A DNA stretch of 64,000 bases from Poecilobothrus nobilitatus (GCA_947095535.1 OX352773.1:270002515-270066514), one strand, 5' to 3'; counted from the first letter of the stretch, positions 1 through 11,700 are shown. Made by a program: numbers and translations. Notes: generated from the sequence alone by a model not told the origin.

Positions 1-274
1 TGTATCTTTAGAAGTAAATTAAATTGCAATGAAACTATAAGTTATAAAAGTATTATATAATGGTGAAAACTTAACTTATTTAAAATCCATACATGTTTTC
101 TGGAATCGAGCTAAAATTTATATAGGCATAGACATAATAGATCCCAAATTTTGTAATCCAACATTATGTAATCCCACACTTGTAAATTTAACTTAATTAG
201 TTAAGGTTCGTTTCGTTCTAATTTATTCTTCAACTTTCCCTTAATATCGTATATCCCCTCTTGTTTTCCATTTT
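1..274. other. AT-rich sequence, nothing recognised
   Basis: No convincing frame or repeat was seen. The base composition matches the intergenic DNA elsewhere in the window. It ends at the first D1 element. Confidence 0.4.
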
Positions 275-1000
275 TATACCCGTATGAACTATGTTCAAGG
301 GTATAATAAATTTGCCATTACGTTTGTGACACCTTAAAGGAGTCGAGCTAGATATAGTGTCAAAGGTATGGATCGGCTCAGAATCGAATTCTGAGTCGAT
401 AAGCCATGTACGTCCGTCCGTCCGCACGATAACTCAAAAAATAAAGGAGCTAGGAGGCTGAAATTTTTTTTACATCACTTTTACAAAATTGTTAGTTTTG
501 CTATTTAACTTCAGCATTTTCGGCCGCCGGGTTCGAGTAGATGCCATACAACTTCTTTCTTTAAATGGAAATAACCCAGTGTCTATTCAATCTAGGTATC
601 TGAAATTTTGCAAATGATGATCCAGTTTTATGGCAACAACTTCTGTAAAATTTTAAAATTTTTTTAAATGAAAATAACTCAGTATCTATTGAAGCTAGCT
701 ATCTTAAATTTAGTGAAAAAGTGTCGAGTTGCATGCCAAAAACTTTTGTAAAATTTGATTGGTCTAAAGCAGCCGGTTCAGGCTTCTTCCATTTCTTAGA
801 ACTTAATGAAGCTAGGCGCAATAGATTCGGGTAGCTGTCATACAACTCCACAATTTACATAAATATATCTCTATAGTTCGGTACTAAAACATCTGAATGT
901 TTTTAAAAGATGATCAAGTTTTATAGAAACAGGATATATTACGTTCATACGGGTATCCCAGAGTTGACACAGTCTACTCTACTGCACTCTTCCTCGTTTT
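275..1000 (+). mobile_element. D1 family DINE/Helentron-like element, copy 1
   Basis: Starts TATACCCGTATGAAC with a matching GGGTATA arm (5' hairpin), followed by a diagnostic block GGTATGGATCGGCTCAGAATC, a short GTCC tract at 412-424 and CGATAACTCAAAAAATAAAG. It ends ACGGGTATCCCAGAGTTGAC ... CTCTTCCTCGTTTT. Subterminal inverted repeats (ACCCGTA/TACGGGT), a (GTCC)n tract and a T-rich tail are the layout of Drosophila DINE-1, a non-autonomous Helentron. It has no coding capacity. It matches 41215-41836 closely apart from an internal gap of about 50 bases near 650. Confidence 0.8.
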
Positions 1001-1153
1001 CTTTTCTATTTAAATAAATCTACTATAGTATATAAAGCAATCCATTCCTAGTGTTCAGCTATTATACTGTATAAAAAAAAAAAAATATGATTCAATACAA
1101 TTAATAAAAATAGTTTATCTTTTAAAAATTTGATACAAGCATTAATAGATACT

Positions 1154-1159
1154 TTTATT
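1154..1159 (-). terminator. Polyadenylation signal of gene A
   Basis: AATAAA on the minus strand, about 30 bases past the stop codon of the 1189-2754 gene. Another AATAAA-type hexamer lies near 1105, so alternative 3' ends are possible. Confidence 0.5.
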
Positions 1160-1188
1160 TCTTTTTCCTTTTTTAATTTAATAAATTA

Positions 1189-2754
1189 TTAATAATATTT
1201 TTTTATTAAAAGAACTATTATTCCAGATAAACTACAAAATAATATAAAACCAAATATTGATATAACTAAACTATGTTTTTCTTCATGTTGTTCATCCATA
1301 ATTGATGATACATTATAATAATCATCATTAGATTCTGTACTTTCCATACTATTATAAAATAATAAATCTTTATCTTCCGAATCACTAGCATTTATCTCTT
1401 CAGAATCAATTACATATATACTTGAATTTTTATTATGCAAAATATGTATTTTTTTATATTGATTTTCTTCAGATTCTTTTCCTTTATTATGCTGTACAAT
1501 ATCTTCACAAAATGCATATTCTGGCATTTTTGAATATCCATGAAATCGCATTTTAGATATTTTAATCTAAAAAAACAAAAATTTATATATCTACAATGTA
1601 ATTTAATAAAAGTTAATTTAAAAAAATTAAATCTCTTATATAACCATACGAGTATATTATGAATACGTGTATAAACTTACAGGAATTGATTGATTAATTT
1701 CATTATGCTTTTTTCCAATTGCTAATGTTAAATCTTTAAAGTAAGCAAACTCATTACCATTCTTTGTATTTGAATATATATTATAAATCATTGGATAACT
1801 TAATTTATTACAATCCACCCAACAGTCTATAATAGAACCAACCATATCTTGTTTTGTTTTATGCAATCCATACATAACACTATGCCATTTTCCATCAAGA
1901 AACTAAAATAAAAAAAAAAATATTTTTGAAAAAAAAAAATAAAATAAAAAATAAAAGATAAATTTAAAAAAAATCTTACATCAACAGTTTTGTTAAAATG
2001 AAATTTATAAATAATTTCTGTTGTACCTTTTTTAAATACAATTTTTATTAATTCTTTTTCTATTAAAAAATTTAAAAACATTTCGAAATGATTCAATTTA
2101 CTGTATAAATGTATTAGTGAAAATTCTGTTGTTTCATTAATTTTTTTTGGATCTAAATAAAATGTACATTCAAATGAATGAATTATTTCACCAAGATTAA
2201 AATATTTTAATACATCCTTTGTATATAATGCATTCTCTCCAATTTCATAATATTCTAATCCATTAAATTTTAATTGTTGAAATGTATTTTTAAGGTCATT
2301 GGTAACTTTGTATTCAGCTACATTATTATGTAATCAAAATATAAATATATTAATTAAAATTTGATTTTTCTGAATATTATTAAAAAAAAAAAAAAGGTTT
2401 TTTTTTTTAAATCAACATTAAACCATCGATTTACACTTATCATTAGATACGTATATATATATTTAGATGTTATTTAATTTAAAACTTTTTTATAGAACGT
2501 TTCTACCATGTAAATCGATAGATAAATGTGTATAATAATTGTTATACATACATAAAAACAAATACAAATACAATAACAAAAACAAATAATAAAAATATTT
2601 AATAGATTTTTAAAAGCAAACAATTTTTAAACTTAACATTAATTATATATTTTATAAACAAACATTTGTTAAATGTAACCATAAACTTACCGATCGCGTT
2701 AACTTGACAAACTCCGAAAAAAAAAAATAAAAACTTTAAAAATATCCACCACAT
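1189..2754 (-). CDS. Gene A: membrane-anchored laminin-G/TSPN-like domain protein, 4 exons
   Basis: Exons, in transcript order: 2754-2691, 2317-1980, 1902-1681, 1566-1189. All donors read GTAAG and all acceptors end in AG; the joined frame is open for about 333 residues. Residues 1-20 form a signal peptide (MWWIFLKFLF, Phe-rich core, then CQVNA). Residues 23 to about 230 fit a thrombospondin N-terminal/laminin-G beta sandwich: FECTFYLD at 70-77, FLDGKWHSV at 135-143, IIDC at 158-161, then IKISKMRF at 209-216 and Cys228, the usual partner of the Cys in the IDC strand. A Ser/Asp/Glu-rich stalk covers about 255-305, a hydrophobic segment about 308-329, and the chain ends KKYY. It is a diverged paralogue of the gene at 33766. 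No collagen, EGF or EAR repeats follow the domain, so it is not a classical thrombospondin or collagen. Ligand and function are unknown. The start is the only ATG in front of the signal sequence. Confidence 0.85.
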
Positions 2755-2795
2755 ATTTACAAACGATTTATTCAAATCAAAATATAATATAAATA

Positions 2796-2832
2796 AACTA
2801 ATTTTATAAAAAAAAAAAAAAAAAACTTTATA
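2796..2832 (-). promoter_or_regulatory. Possible core promoter of gene A (TATA box plus initiator)
   Basis: On the minus strand TATAAAG lies at 2832-2826 and ATTAGTT, close to the insect initiator, at 2802-2796. The roughly 30-base spacing is right for TATA-Inr, and transcription would start about 45 bases before the ATG at 2754. The surroundings are AT-rich, so a chance match is quite possible. Confidence 0.35.
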
Positions 2833-3140
2833 AACTAGATTCTATGTTGATCTCCTATTTAATTGAGTTTAAATTACAGTCTAACATAATTTAATTCAAA
2901 TCAAAAGAAGAAACTTGTTATCTTTGTTAACTCTGAACTTTAAAATTTTTATTTATTTTTTTTCTTTTTTTTTTTGTAATTTTTTATATTTTATTTTTGC
3001 TTTTACAAATTTTATATACATTTTATATTCATATAATATACATAAAAAAGGTATTATAATAATAAAAACAAAAAATTTTTAATTTTGATTTTTGATTAGA
3101 AAAGGCAATTTTTAATATAAAGCGTTCGTTTTGTGGGAGG

Positions 3141-3476
3141 GTGACTTAATGGCAAGTGTCATAATGTCAATTGCCGTTATCTCACTTTCAAAACGACATG
3201 AAGTTAAATGTTTTTATGTCGTTATAAAAAAGTGACATAAAATCAATTTTAAAAGTGACATAACATCAATTGACATTATTTCGTTTTTCTTAAAAGGTGC
3301 AAATGGTCACAAAGACAAAATTGACCATATCCCATTTTAATGCACATAAAACTGACATAAAGTCAAAATGTTTTTTTGTTTGTTTTTGTTTTGGAATAAA
3401 TGGATTGTTGTTATGTCATTTTCCGTTTTTAATTTAGTAGAAATTAGTAGTTTTTCAAAATGACTTAAAATCAATG
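3141..3476. promoter_or_regulatory. Cluster of TGACATAA(A/C)(A/G)TCAATT-like motifs upstream of gene A
   Basis: About seven degenerate copies occur near 3141, 3157, 3194, 3231, 3254, 3351 and 3460. The clearest are AGTGACATAAAATCAATT, AGTGACATAACATCAATTGA and ACTGACATAAAGTCAAAATG. Several are TGAC and GTCA half-sites in inverted orientation five bases apart. Spacing is irregular. The cluster sits 400-720 bases upstream of the gene A start, so it could be a binding-site cluster; a decayed tandem repeat is equally possible. Confidence 0.4.
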
Positions 3477-3559
3477 CTAATACATATGCTAATACAAAAC
3501 TGGTGAGAAAATGTGACAACTAAATTTAATATGATATTACAATTTGGTTTTTTTATCGT

Positions 3560-3745
3560 TTTTTTTTCTAAGGGAGGCGAAAATCTACCAAAGACACCAA
3601 GAATACTTCCTTGGCCCTCTTGATTGTGTGAGATTCTTACTAAATAAATCCATCCCTAATGCTAACGAAACCCCTAATTGTTAACGCAGTATATTAGCTA
3701 GGGAGTACGAATAGCAGAGGATAAGACAAGAGGCTTTGTCAAGCA
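3560..3745 (-). mobile_element. 3' end of a poly(A)-tailed retroelement (family R2), truncated
   Basis: Reverse complement of this stretch matches 62595-62720: ACTCCCTAGC.AATATACTGCGT, then AGTAAGAATCT.ACAC, then ATTCTTGGTGTCT and CGCCTCCCTTAG followed by an A run. Two dispersed copies ending in poly(A) indicate the 3' end of a LINE or SINE. No coding part is visible. Confidence 0.6.
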
Positions 3746-6529
3746 ATTTCCAGCTGCGTTCAACATTTGTAAATAAGTTCATCAACTACAACTTAAGTTA
3801 GAATTTCAGTTAGTAACGTCTGAAGGATTAAGTTTAAGTTTAAGATTTTTATCTACTTAATTATTTTCTTATAGTCTTATAAATGTGTATAAGAAGAAAA
3901 AGTCGAATGGAAAGTAATTTAATTATTTTTTTTCGGAAATTTACTCAATAGAATTTTCTTTATTGCATTTGGTTGTTAGCTTTTATAAAAACTGCAAAGG
4001 AGTAAATATAAAAAAAAATTTTTTTGTTGCAATAATAGCTTAAAAAATCATAGTGTTTTTGTTAAAAAGTTTAAAAGTTAAATAGAAATTAAAACACTCC
4101 ATTTCAAAATAATTAAAGAAAATAATTAAATAACATATGAAAAATTTATTTTACATTAAAGTTTTCAAGGCATTTTTATTTATTATTTTAATAATAATTG
4201 ATAACGTTTTTTTTTTAAAAACAAAACAATAAAAGCTTTTATTGATAATATTATAAAGAATTCCTTAGAAATTCAACATGGGAATTAATTTATAAGAAGT
4301 TTTTTTTTTATTTTTTTTATACAAATTGTGTATAAAAGTTTCAACTAAGATGATGTCGACTTAGCTGGAACTGAGATTAAATTATTTTGAAATGTAAGAA
4401 ATAACGACGCAATGTTATAGGTATATAATAAAATAGTGATTGGTGAACTATACGTTAAAACGTTATACAAAATTAATTTAAAAGTTTGAAACTTTTTTAT
4501 AAGTTTAAAACAAAGTAACGATTGTAGATGTAAAAATTATGATTGGTGTAAAAAAACTTTATATCTAAATTGTAGCAAACGTTTAAAGAATAAATATTTG
4601 GTTTACTTACATGAATGCTCTCCTCTTACAAAGCATAACACAGCACATTTAAAGTACCATTTAGATACGATTAAATGATTCATATTATATAATATTAAAT
4701 ATATAAATTTTATATATGGTCCACAAAGGAGATTTGTAAATTAAAATTAAAGAAATTGTAATTTGAATATTAATTATAGAACTTGAATAGTTGTAGAAAT
4801 AGGTACCTATATATAGAAAAATTGAAATTCGCATAAATAAAACTGCTAAAAAAGAATGGAACATTTAATTTTTTATTTAATTTTCATTTTGTGAACAGTG
4901 AAATGTGAAAATTATTCTTTAACGAAGATCTCATCAAATTGTCTTTATTAATATACAGAATATTCCAATGTACATATACTTATGTATATCTAAATAAAAA
5001 TCTCTAAGCTTTCAATAATATTTACATATACAGAATGTATGTTTTAATGTATGTTCAGCGTTTTATGTATGAAGTAAAATTATTTTTTCCTTTGAGGTAT
5101 TTTGAAAAAAATATTATCTGTATCATGTTTTTTGTTACTTTTCATTAAAATTTTAGTTAAATTTTCTAGATGCGAGCATCATATTTCTAAATTTCAGGGA
5201 TTTATGAAATTCTATTTGCATAAATTTATTATGTATGTTATTCCCAATTGACAATCTTAATTTTAGCAGAAGAAGAGGAGGAGTAGGAGGGGACGGAGGA
5301 GATTAAGTATTCATTTTTGAAAATTATTTTCATAATTTGTAGTTAGAAACACTTTTTTGGCATTGACAATGCTTTGAAGATGATAATTTTACACATATCC
5401 GCAATATAACAAAACAAAAAATTAATGTTAGGAGTTATGGTATTAACGATTTAGATTTAAGCAAAACTTTTTTATTAGACTTAAAGTAAACACTGATTTA
5501 ATTTAGGTTTACTTTAATTTTGTTTCTTTGATTACATGTTATTTAGAAATCACCTACAAACACCGTACTATAATCCGGGATTTAAAAGAAATATTTTTTT
5601 TTTTACTGTTGAAGAACTCCTCCTCTTGAAGAAATTACTCCTCTTTGGAGCATAGGTCCTCCACTAAACATTTCCATCGAACTCTATTAGGTGCCATTAT
5701 TTTTGCACTCCTAGGTTATACCTAATGTTTTGAAGGAGCATTACGTGTTATCTATTGTGATAACTACATCTCATATTGTGATAAAAAGATACATTATGTA
5801 AATCTATAATTCAAAGGTATTTAAAGGCCTATCGGTTGAAGAGAAAAAAATTGCTATAGGATGCTTAAAATATTCATCCTTTTTAAGTATAATAAAATTA
5901 ATTAAATAATCATAGAAATAGGATTATCCCACACCCACTCCACTTTTCACATTCTAAATCGAAAGTAATAATTTTATTTCATTAAAATTTTTAGAATTAA
6001 AAAATAAAAAAAAATTTTGTTTTTTTATAACTATAGATACATTTTTAAAAAGACATTTTTTCTTATTTTTATACTTATTGGTGCTTATACATATTATATT
6101 TTAACAAAATTAAAACCGAATAGTTATTTTAGGTTTATTTATTTTTAATTTTCAATTTCACTTTCCTTTGAGGAATTATTAAACTTACCTAAACTGAAGA
6201 ACAAATAAGAATATAAAAGAAAATGTTATGATATAAATTCTATTGGCATTTTTCAAGTTTATCTCTTATAAATTCTTTTTGGGTTTGATTTCATTAAAAA
6301 TAAAATAAAATTTTAAAGGGAAAACAGAACCATTTTACTATGTTTTGATGTTTAAATCTGTAGAAAATTTTAATTAAAAAGAAGTAAATGTAACAGTAAG
6401 TCGATGCAACCGACTTATTTATTAAACCTAAAAAATTCAAATTAAATTAAAAATCCATAAGTTATTTTAGTTAGGTATTTAATATAACTAAGCTAAAAAA
6501 AATAAATGCTTTTACAACCTTTGTACAAA
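3746..6529. other. AT-rich intergenic DNA
   Basis: No coding exon with splice sites and no dispersed repeat was found. The one standout is a purine-only tract at about 5266-5304 (AGAAGAAGAGGAGGAG type) on an otherwise T-rich background. Confidence 0.4.
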
Positions 6530-7320
6530 ATTTCAGGTTTCTATCTTTATTAAATTCGAAGATATGCTTGTAAGCTTTTGGGAAGTGTGTAAAGGCACCC
6601 GGACCACCACCCCAATTCATCTCAAATTTTAGAGACATCATCAGAACAGGGTAGAATACTCTTATATCAAATTTCAAGTTTTTATATTTATTAATTTCGA
6701 AGATATGCTTGTTCGCTCTTGGGAGTTGTGTGGGAGATACCCGAACAACCATTCCAATTCATCTGAAATTTTAGGCAAATCAGGGATTCAGGAAACAACA
6801 TCCTGGTATCAAATTTGCAGTTTCTATCTTTATTAATTTCGAAGATATGCTTGTTCGGTTTTGGGAGTTGTATGGGAGGTACCCGAACGATCACTCCAAT
6901 TCATCTCAAATTTTAGGAAAATCAGGGATTTAGGAAACACCACCCTCGTATCAAATTTGAAGCTCTTATCTTTATTAATTTCGAAGATATGCTTGTTCAG
7001 TTTTGGGAGTTGTATGGGAGGTACCCGAACAACTCCTCCAATTCATCTCAAATTTTGGACAAATAAGGGATTCTGGAAACAACACCCTAGTACTAAATTT
7101 GAAGTTTTTATCTTTATTAATTTCGAAGATATGCTTATTCGGTTTTGAAAGTTGTATGGGAGCTACCCGAACAACCACTCCAATTCATCTCAAATTTTAG
7201 GGATATCAGAGATTCAGGAAAACACAGCCTCGTACAAAATTTTAAGTTTCTATCTTTATTAATTTCGAAGATATGCGTATTCGGTTTTGGAAGTTGTATG
7301 GGAGGTACTCGAACGCATGG
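6530..7320. repeat. 142-bp tandem repeat array, about six units
   Basis: The phrase CGAAGATATGC starts at 6557, 6698, 6840, 6982, 7124 and 7266, a spacing of 141 or 142 bases. Each unit also has TTGGGAGTTGTATGGGAGGTA, CCCGAACAACCACTCCAATT, CATCTCAAATTTTAGG and a GGATTCAGGAAACA segment. The leftmost unit is the most diverged. All open frames here on either strand are by-products of a period close to a multiple of three and are not genes. Confidence 0.92.
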
Positions 7321-7565
7321 TCCGATTTCGCCCATTTACAATCCCCGCCTTACCTTAGTCATTGTTAACCTACAGTATAAATTTCATCAAGATAGCATCA
7401 TTATTTTTTGAGTTATCGTGCGTACGGACATCGCTAAATCGACTGCTGAGTTGATCCTGATTCAGAATATATATACATGTCTATACCTAACTCGCTTCCT
7501 TTTGGTGGTTACAAACACCATACCAAAGTTAATATACCCTATACTTAATGTGTAATGTATAAAAA
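6530..7565 (-). mobile_element. D3 family DINE/Helentron-like element with central tandem repeats
   Basis: Read on the minus strand, the right end gives GGGTATATTAACTTTGG, GTTTGTAAC, AGGAAGCGAG, TATATATTCTGAATCAGGATC, GTCGAT, GTCCGTACGCACGATAACTC and AAAAAATAATGATGCTA. This is the same 5' block as D1 and D2 and strongly recalls the Drosophila DINE-1 5' region. It is followed by a six-unit tandem array. No 3' hairpin or CTCGTTTT tail was found on the left, so the copy is 3'-truncated or its 3' end is unrecognisable. Confidence 0.7.
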
Positions 7566-8230
7566 TGTGAAAATAGGACTTTTTTGATATTTAGAAAGGT
7601 TGTAAGTCCGGAACCCTAAATAACTAAGAAAAATCGTTAATACACGTAAAAATATATTATTGAACTTTTTATGTCTTGCCTAAGAAAAATTTGTACAGGT
7701 GCCTAAGTTACAGGTGGCTAAAAATAACAAATTTTCAATTTTAGAGCCGTAATAGCTCTTAAACAGCGCGTGGTGCAAAAAAATTTTCTGAGGAAACTTA
7801 TAATAATTCTAAAAGTTCTTTCTTACCTTAAAATTTCAAGTCCTTATTTAAAAGCGTACCGGAGTTATGAAAATAAAAAAAAATGCATGCAAAATTTGTT
7901 TTTCACATAACCTATATAATTTGAATGGTTGATTTATAAAGGTAAAAAAAATTCCAGTTGAATGGTGTTTTCAGATTGGAAAAATGTTAAGTAGAACATG
8001 AGATATACGAATTTAAAAATGGGGCTTTTTAAATTTGAGGAGCTGTAGCTCCGTAATGGAGGGGGTTACATTGAAAAGTTGTTCTACAACATAATTTTTT
8101 TTATGAGACGTACACATGGTTAACATTTCTCTATCTTTAACAATGTAGAAGTTTTGTAAACAGACAGACGGACGGACAGAGTGAAACTAATAGGCACATT
8201 CATTCAAATTTTTTTTTCGAATGTGCTAAA
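7562..8230 (-). mobile_element. T family Helentron-like element, copy 1 (3'-truncated)
   Basis: The right end, read on the minus strand, has AGCACATTCG...GAATGTGCC (5' hairpin), TATTAGTTTCACTCTGTCC and GTCCGTCTGTCTG, then the family core including CAGGTGCCTAAGTTACAG-type sequence on the plus strand at about 7690. The 3' hairpin seen in other copies is missing, and the element abuts the 5' end of D3 at about 7562. Confidence 0.75.
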
Positions 8231-8257
8231 AAATATCTGAAATTGCGCTTAAACTTG

Positions 8258-9674
8258 TTATACCCGTACGATAAGGATCAGGTATATTAAAATTACTCCT
8301 CCGTTTGTAACACCTCGAAATAAGCTAGCTAGTTATACCTTCAACGGTATGGATCGGATCAGAATCAAATTCTAAGTCGATTAAGTTTGTCCGTATGTCC
8401 GTCAGCAAGATAACTCAAAAACTAAGAAAACTAGAGCCTTGAAATTAACACAAAATATTCTTACATCAATCTGTAGGTTCCCAATTTTTTTTTGGTTGAG
8501 ATCCGACCAAAACTTTGGGTAGCTCTCGAGCTAATTTTTAGATCTGCAAATTTTTTTTGAAATAGAGCCATGGAAATTTAACTGTTGATAGATATCATAA
8601 AAATATTAATTTTATGGAACCACTTTTTTCTGTACCCCCACCCGTTACGAGCTTCAGCCCCACAAAGTTCGAAAAAGCTCTATATTTAAATTGTTATAAC
8701 ACAAGTTGTATGAAATATATCTTCAATTTGAAAACGCCAAACGATTACTGCTTTTATTAGCTTTAAAATATATACAATAAATATATATTTGTGGCATACG
8801 GTGTTTTAACTTACCGTTATGCGAAACTCAAATTTTGTAAAATTCTTGACTCCTTCTATCTTCCAAACAGTTTAACGGTCCAAACGCCCCCCGTTTCGGA
8901 GCTGTATGGGGTCAAAAACTAAAAATTCCTTATTTTTAAACACATGACCAAATTTTTTTGAAGTACTATACGAAAATTAAAGCTCCAACATTATATTTTT
9001 ATTAACAACTTTTCTTAATAATATAGGGTTACCTAAAATTGACGAAAGTGTGACATAATTTTTCTAAATTTTTCTAACAAATTTTTTTAACGATTTTTAT
9101 GCATTTTTTTTTACTCGATAATTCGAAATTGTTGAGGATGATGCTTAGTACAAAAAAATTAAATAAATAAAAATATAACGGTTTCTTGAAGAATTTATAT
9201 TAATAAGCCGATAGCCTGAGTAGCTAGTGCTTAGAAAATTTTTTGTTAATTATAATTTTAATTGTAATTAAGAATAAATAAATAAAATAAATAATACGTA
9301 CTTTTATAATTCAAGTTTATTTACATATCGTATATGTCACTGATGAATGAATGATATATAATACATATGCTTAGTATAAAATTATTATACATTTGCCGCT
9401 TAGTATTAAATGGTACTATAGCATATTTGGAAAAGTTTTGGATTGATAATCGTTATGTGGAAGGTTCGAATCTGCTTTTGAAGAATGTATAAACATATAG
9501 TTTGAATATATGTAGAACCCATAGTTCTAGAAATTATAAAATTCACAGAAATTATTTCAAAATACTAAAATATTAAAAAAATAATATTGTAAGCAGAGTG
9601 ACAGGCTGTTAACATACTAACGGCTCGTACAGGTATCTAAGAGTTGGCAAAGGCAACTGTATTCTTTCTCGTTT
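8258..9674 (+). mobile_element. D2 family DINE/Helentron-like element, full-length copy
   Basis: Begins TTATACCCGTACGAT...GGTATA, then ACTCCTCCGTTTGTAACACC, TCGAAATAAG, GGTATGGATCGGATCAGAATC, a degraded GTCC tract and GATAACTCAAAAACTAAG. It ends CGTACAGGTATCTAAGAGTTG, CAAAGGCAACT (hairpin with AGTTG) and TTCTCGTTT. The whole unit reappears inverted at 55990-57542. It is non-coding and about 1.4 kb. A stretch near 9200-9300 (AATAAATAAATAAAA tract) differs between the copies. Confidence 0.85.
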
Positions 9675-9684
9675 CTTTTTTAGT

Positions 9685-9842
9685 TTATTCGTCTGCAACA
9701 TAAATGTGACAAAGAAATTACACATCCTTTCTTTTGCTGGTGTGGTTGTGCCACAAGGGGAAATTATTTGTAAGAAGTGTGTAGGATTCGAACATATATT
9801 CCCTCGGTGTTTACAGCATATTTTATACGCTCTTATCCACTA
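9685..9842 (-). mobile_element. SINE family A, diverged copy
   Basis: Plus-strand landmarks, reversed: CTGCAACATAAATGTGAC, AAATTACACA, GTGTAGGATTCGAAC (B box), CCCTCGGTGTTTACAGC, TATTTTATACGCTCTTATCC (tRNA head). It lies immediately after the T-rich 3' end of the D2 element at 9674. Confidence 0.75.
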
Positions 9843-9844
9843 AT

Positions 9845-11214
9845 AATAATAAGTAATAGAAATTATAATCTGAAAATTTATTGTTCAAAAATTTTCTTTT
9901 TAATTCTTCAATAACGTTCTTAAAATTTTTTACTGTCTTTGTTATTTTTGCTTTCAATTTATTAAGAAAATATTCACCTTAAGATTTACAAATTTGATTT
10001 CAAGACGAAAATTATTTTTAAAACTTCTAAATTTTAAAATTTTTTTAATAAAAGTAGAAGTGGTATTCCTTATTTAAAGTTGATTGACTTTTAAAATAAT
10101 TTCTGCAAATTTAATATTTGTTTCAAAAACTGATCTTATCTTGAGCTCAGTTTTTGCGGATTACTTTCTAAGCTGAAATAAAATTTTTTGCACTAAAGTC
10201 ATATTAATTTGTATTCTGATATTGTTGCAAATTTCTGTTTTTCAGGAAGTTTTAGTAAATAAAAATTTTAGTAAATTCAAAAATAAAATAAAAATAAAAA
10301 ATATTCAAGTTCATTATAACTATCCTATCATATAATTTTCTTCATCTTCCTTGAAAATTTTTGGTATAACAAAAGATTCTGTATTGTTATAATTAAATTG
10401 AAAAAATGGTCTCATTAAATTCCACCCATTACCATCACGAATTGTGTTGTAATCATTGTGTATACTATAATCTTTATAAATTCAATGAAAGTGGTAAAAT
10501 ATTTCAATGGATGCCTTGGCACGAACAAAAAAAAAAAAAAGGTCTTCATAAATCTTTTCTTTATGTAAATTTTCTTTTCAAAATAAAGATCATTGTTTGT
10601 GATGTAAAGAGTGTATAACTTAATTGTTGTAAGCTATTGTTCCATACTTTCTCTATAGTAAAAAAAAGAGGGGCGACTTTATTATTTTATCATTAGAATG
10701 ATTAAAAATGATTGAAAGTAATAAAATAAAATTGAAAGCCTTATTATTCAAGAAAATTTGTTTAACGACTTGTAATTATGATTCGCTTTGTAGTTTCAAA
10801 GAATTTGAATAAAAAAAAAATAGGCTGTAAGTAAAGTATTCTTTTTAGAATCAAAATTTGTTGTTTTATTAAAATGAAAATAAAAATTTATTGACTGTTT
10901 ATCATTTTAAGACTTATTTGATATATTTATAATAAAAATTGTAAGAAATAATGATGATTTTTTTCATTTATTACATTTTATGGACCTGATATTTTAAAGG
11001 AAATTTTGAAAAGCTCGCAATTTAAAAATTCCAAACAAAATTAAAAAAAAAAACAAAATCAAAAACTCAGTACATTTGAACGAAATTTCATAAAAAATTT
11101 TAATATTTCATTCATTGATCAACCACATCAACATTTTTGTTTAAAGGTTCAAATTATTAAAAAAGAGGAACATTTTTTTTTAGAATTTTTTATGTAAATA
11201 AAAATTGTGAAAAA
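9845..11214. other. AT-rich intergenic DNA
   Basis: An open frame at 10406-10618 has no splice context, no recognisable domain and an AAAAAAAAAAAA run in its middle, so it is not called as a gene. Nothing else was recognised. Confidence 0.4.
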
Positions 11215-11700
11215 TTATGAGACCTCTTCTTCAATTTTGGGGATGAAAAACTGTTCACACATGTAAAAATATAATGTTGCAATCCAAAAATCCAAAATTA
11301 GAGAATTTTTATATCTAACAGTTCTTAAACAGAGGGAAATATAAAACTTTTCAATTTTCATTAATTTCGTTGTTCTTAAAGTTTCAAGGCAGCCTCTAAA
11401 CTAGAAGCATTTTGGAGATATTGAGGAAAGAAAAACTTCCAAATTATTCACATAACGATAAATTGACATACTAAATAAAAAAAAATTTTGATATCGTTTT
11501 TAGATTGAAAAAATATTAGACAAAACATGAGATATAAACATTTGAACATAAAGATTTTTACAGCTTTAAAGTGCTGCAGCTCAGTAAAGAGTGGAACTTC
11601 ATATAACTGTTGTTCTATAATATTAATTTTTTAATGAAACCTATCCTTACTATAACTTGATTATTTTATCTTAACGGTTGTAAACATTTTTCGAACAGAC
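11215..11700 (-). mobile_element. T family element, diverged relic
   Basis: Follows the same order of landmarks as 7562-8230: an acetone-like run of T/A core, TTCACATAACG near 11448, TTTTTAGATTGAAAAAATATTAGAC, AAAACATGAGATATA, then GCTGCAGCTCAGTAAAGAG and GTTGTAAACATTTTTCGAACAGAC at the outer end. The GTCC tract has decayed. Assignment rests on order and partial matches, not on intact termini. Confidence 0.5.

Noticed and set aside
1827..2096. Minus-strand open frame running through the second intron of gene A
   Set aside because: It is exon 2 read into the intron; the GTAAGA donor at 1979 and the acceptor before 1902 give a better, domain-consistent junction (VD|FLDGKW).
6471..7411. Cluster of open frames on both strands with similar proteins (MVVRVPPIQLPKPNKHIFE type and MGVVWEVPEQ type)
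   Set aside because: They are reading frames of the 142-bp tandem repeat inside D3, open on both strands because of its composition; no gene family is implied.
9200..9475. A-box-like TAGCCTGAGTAGC near 9207 and B-box-like GGTTCGAATC near 9466 inside D2
   Set aside because: About 260 bases apart, too far for one tRNA promoter; the B-box part is changed in the D2 copy at 55990 and the A-box part is absent there, so no RNA gene or SINE can be supported.
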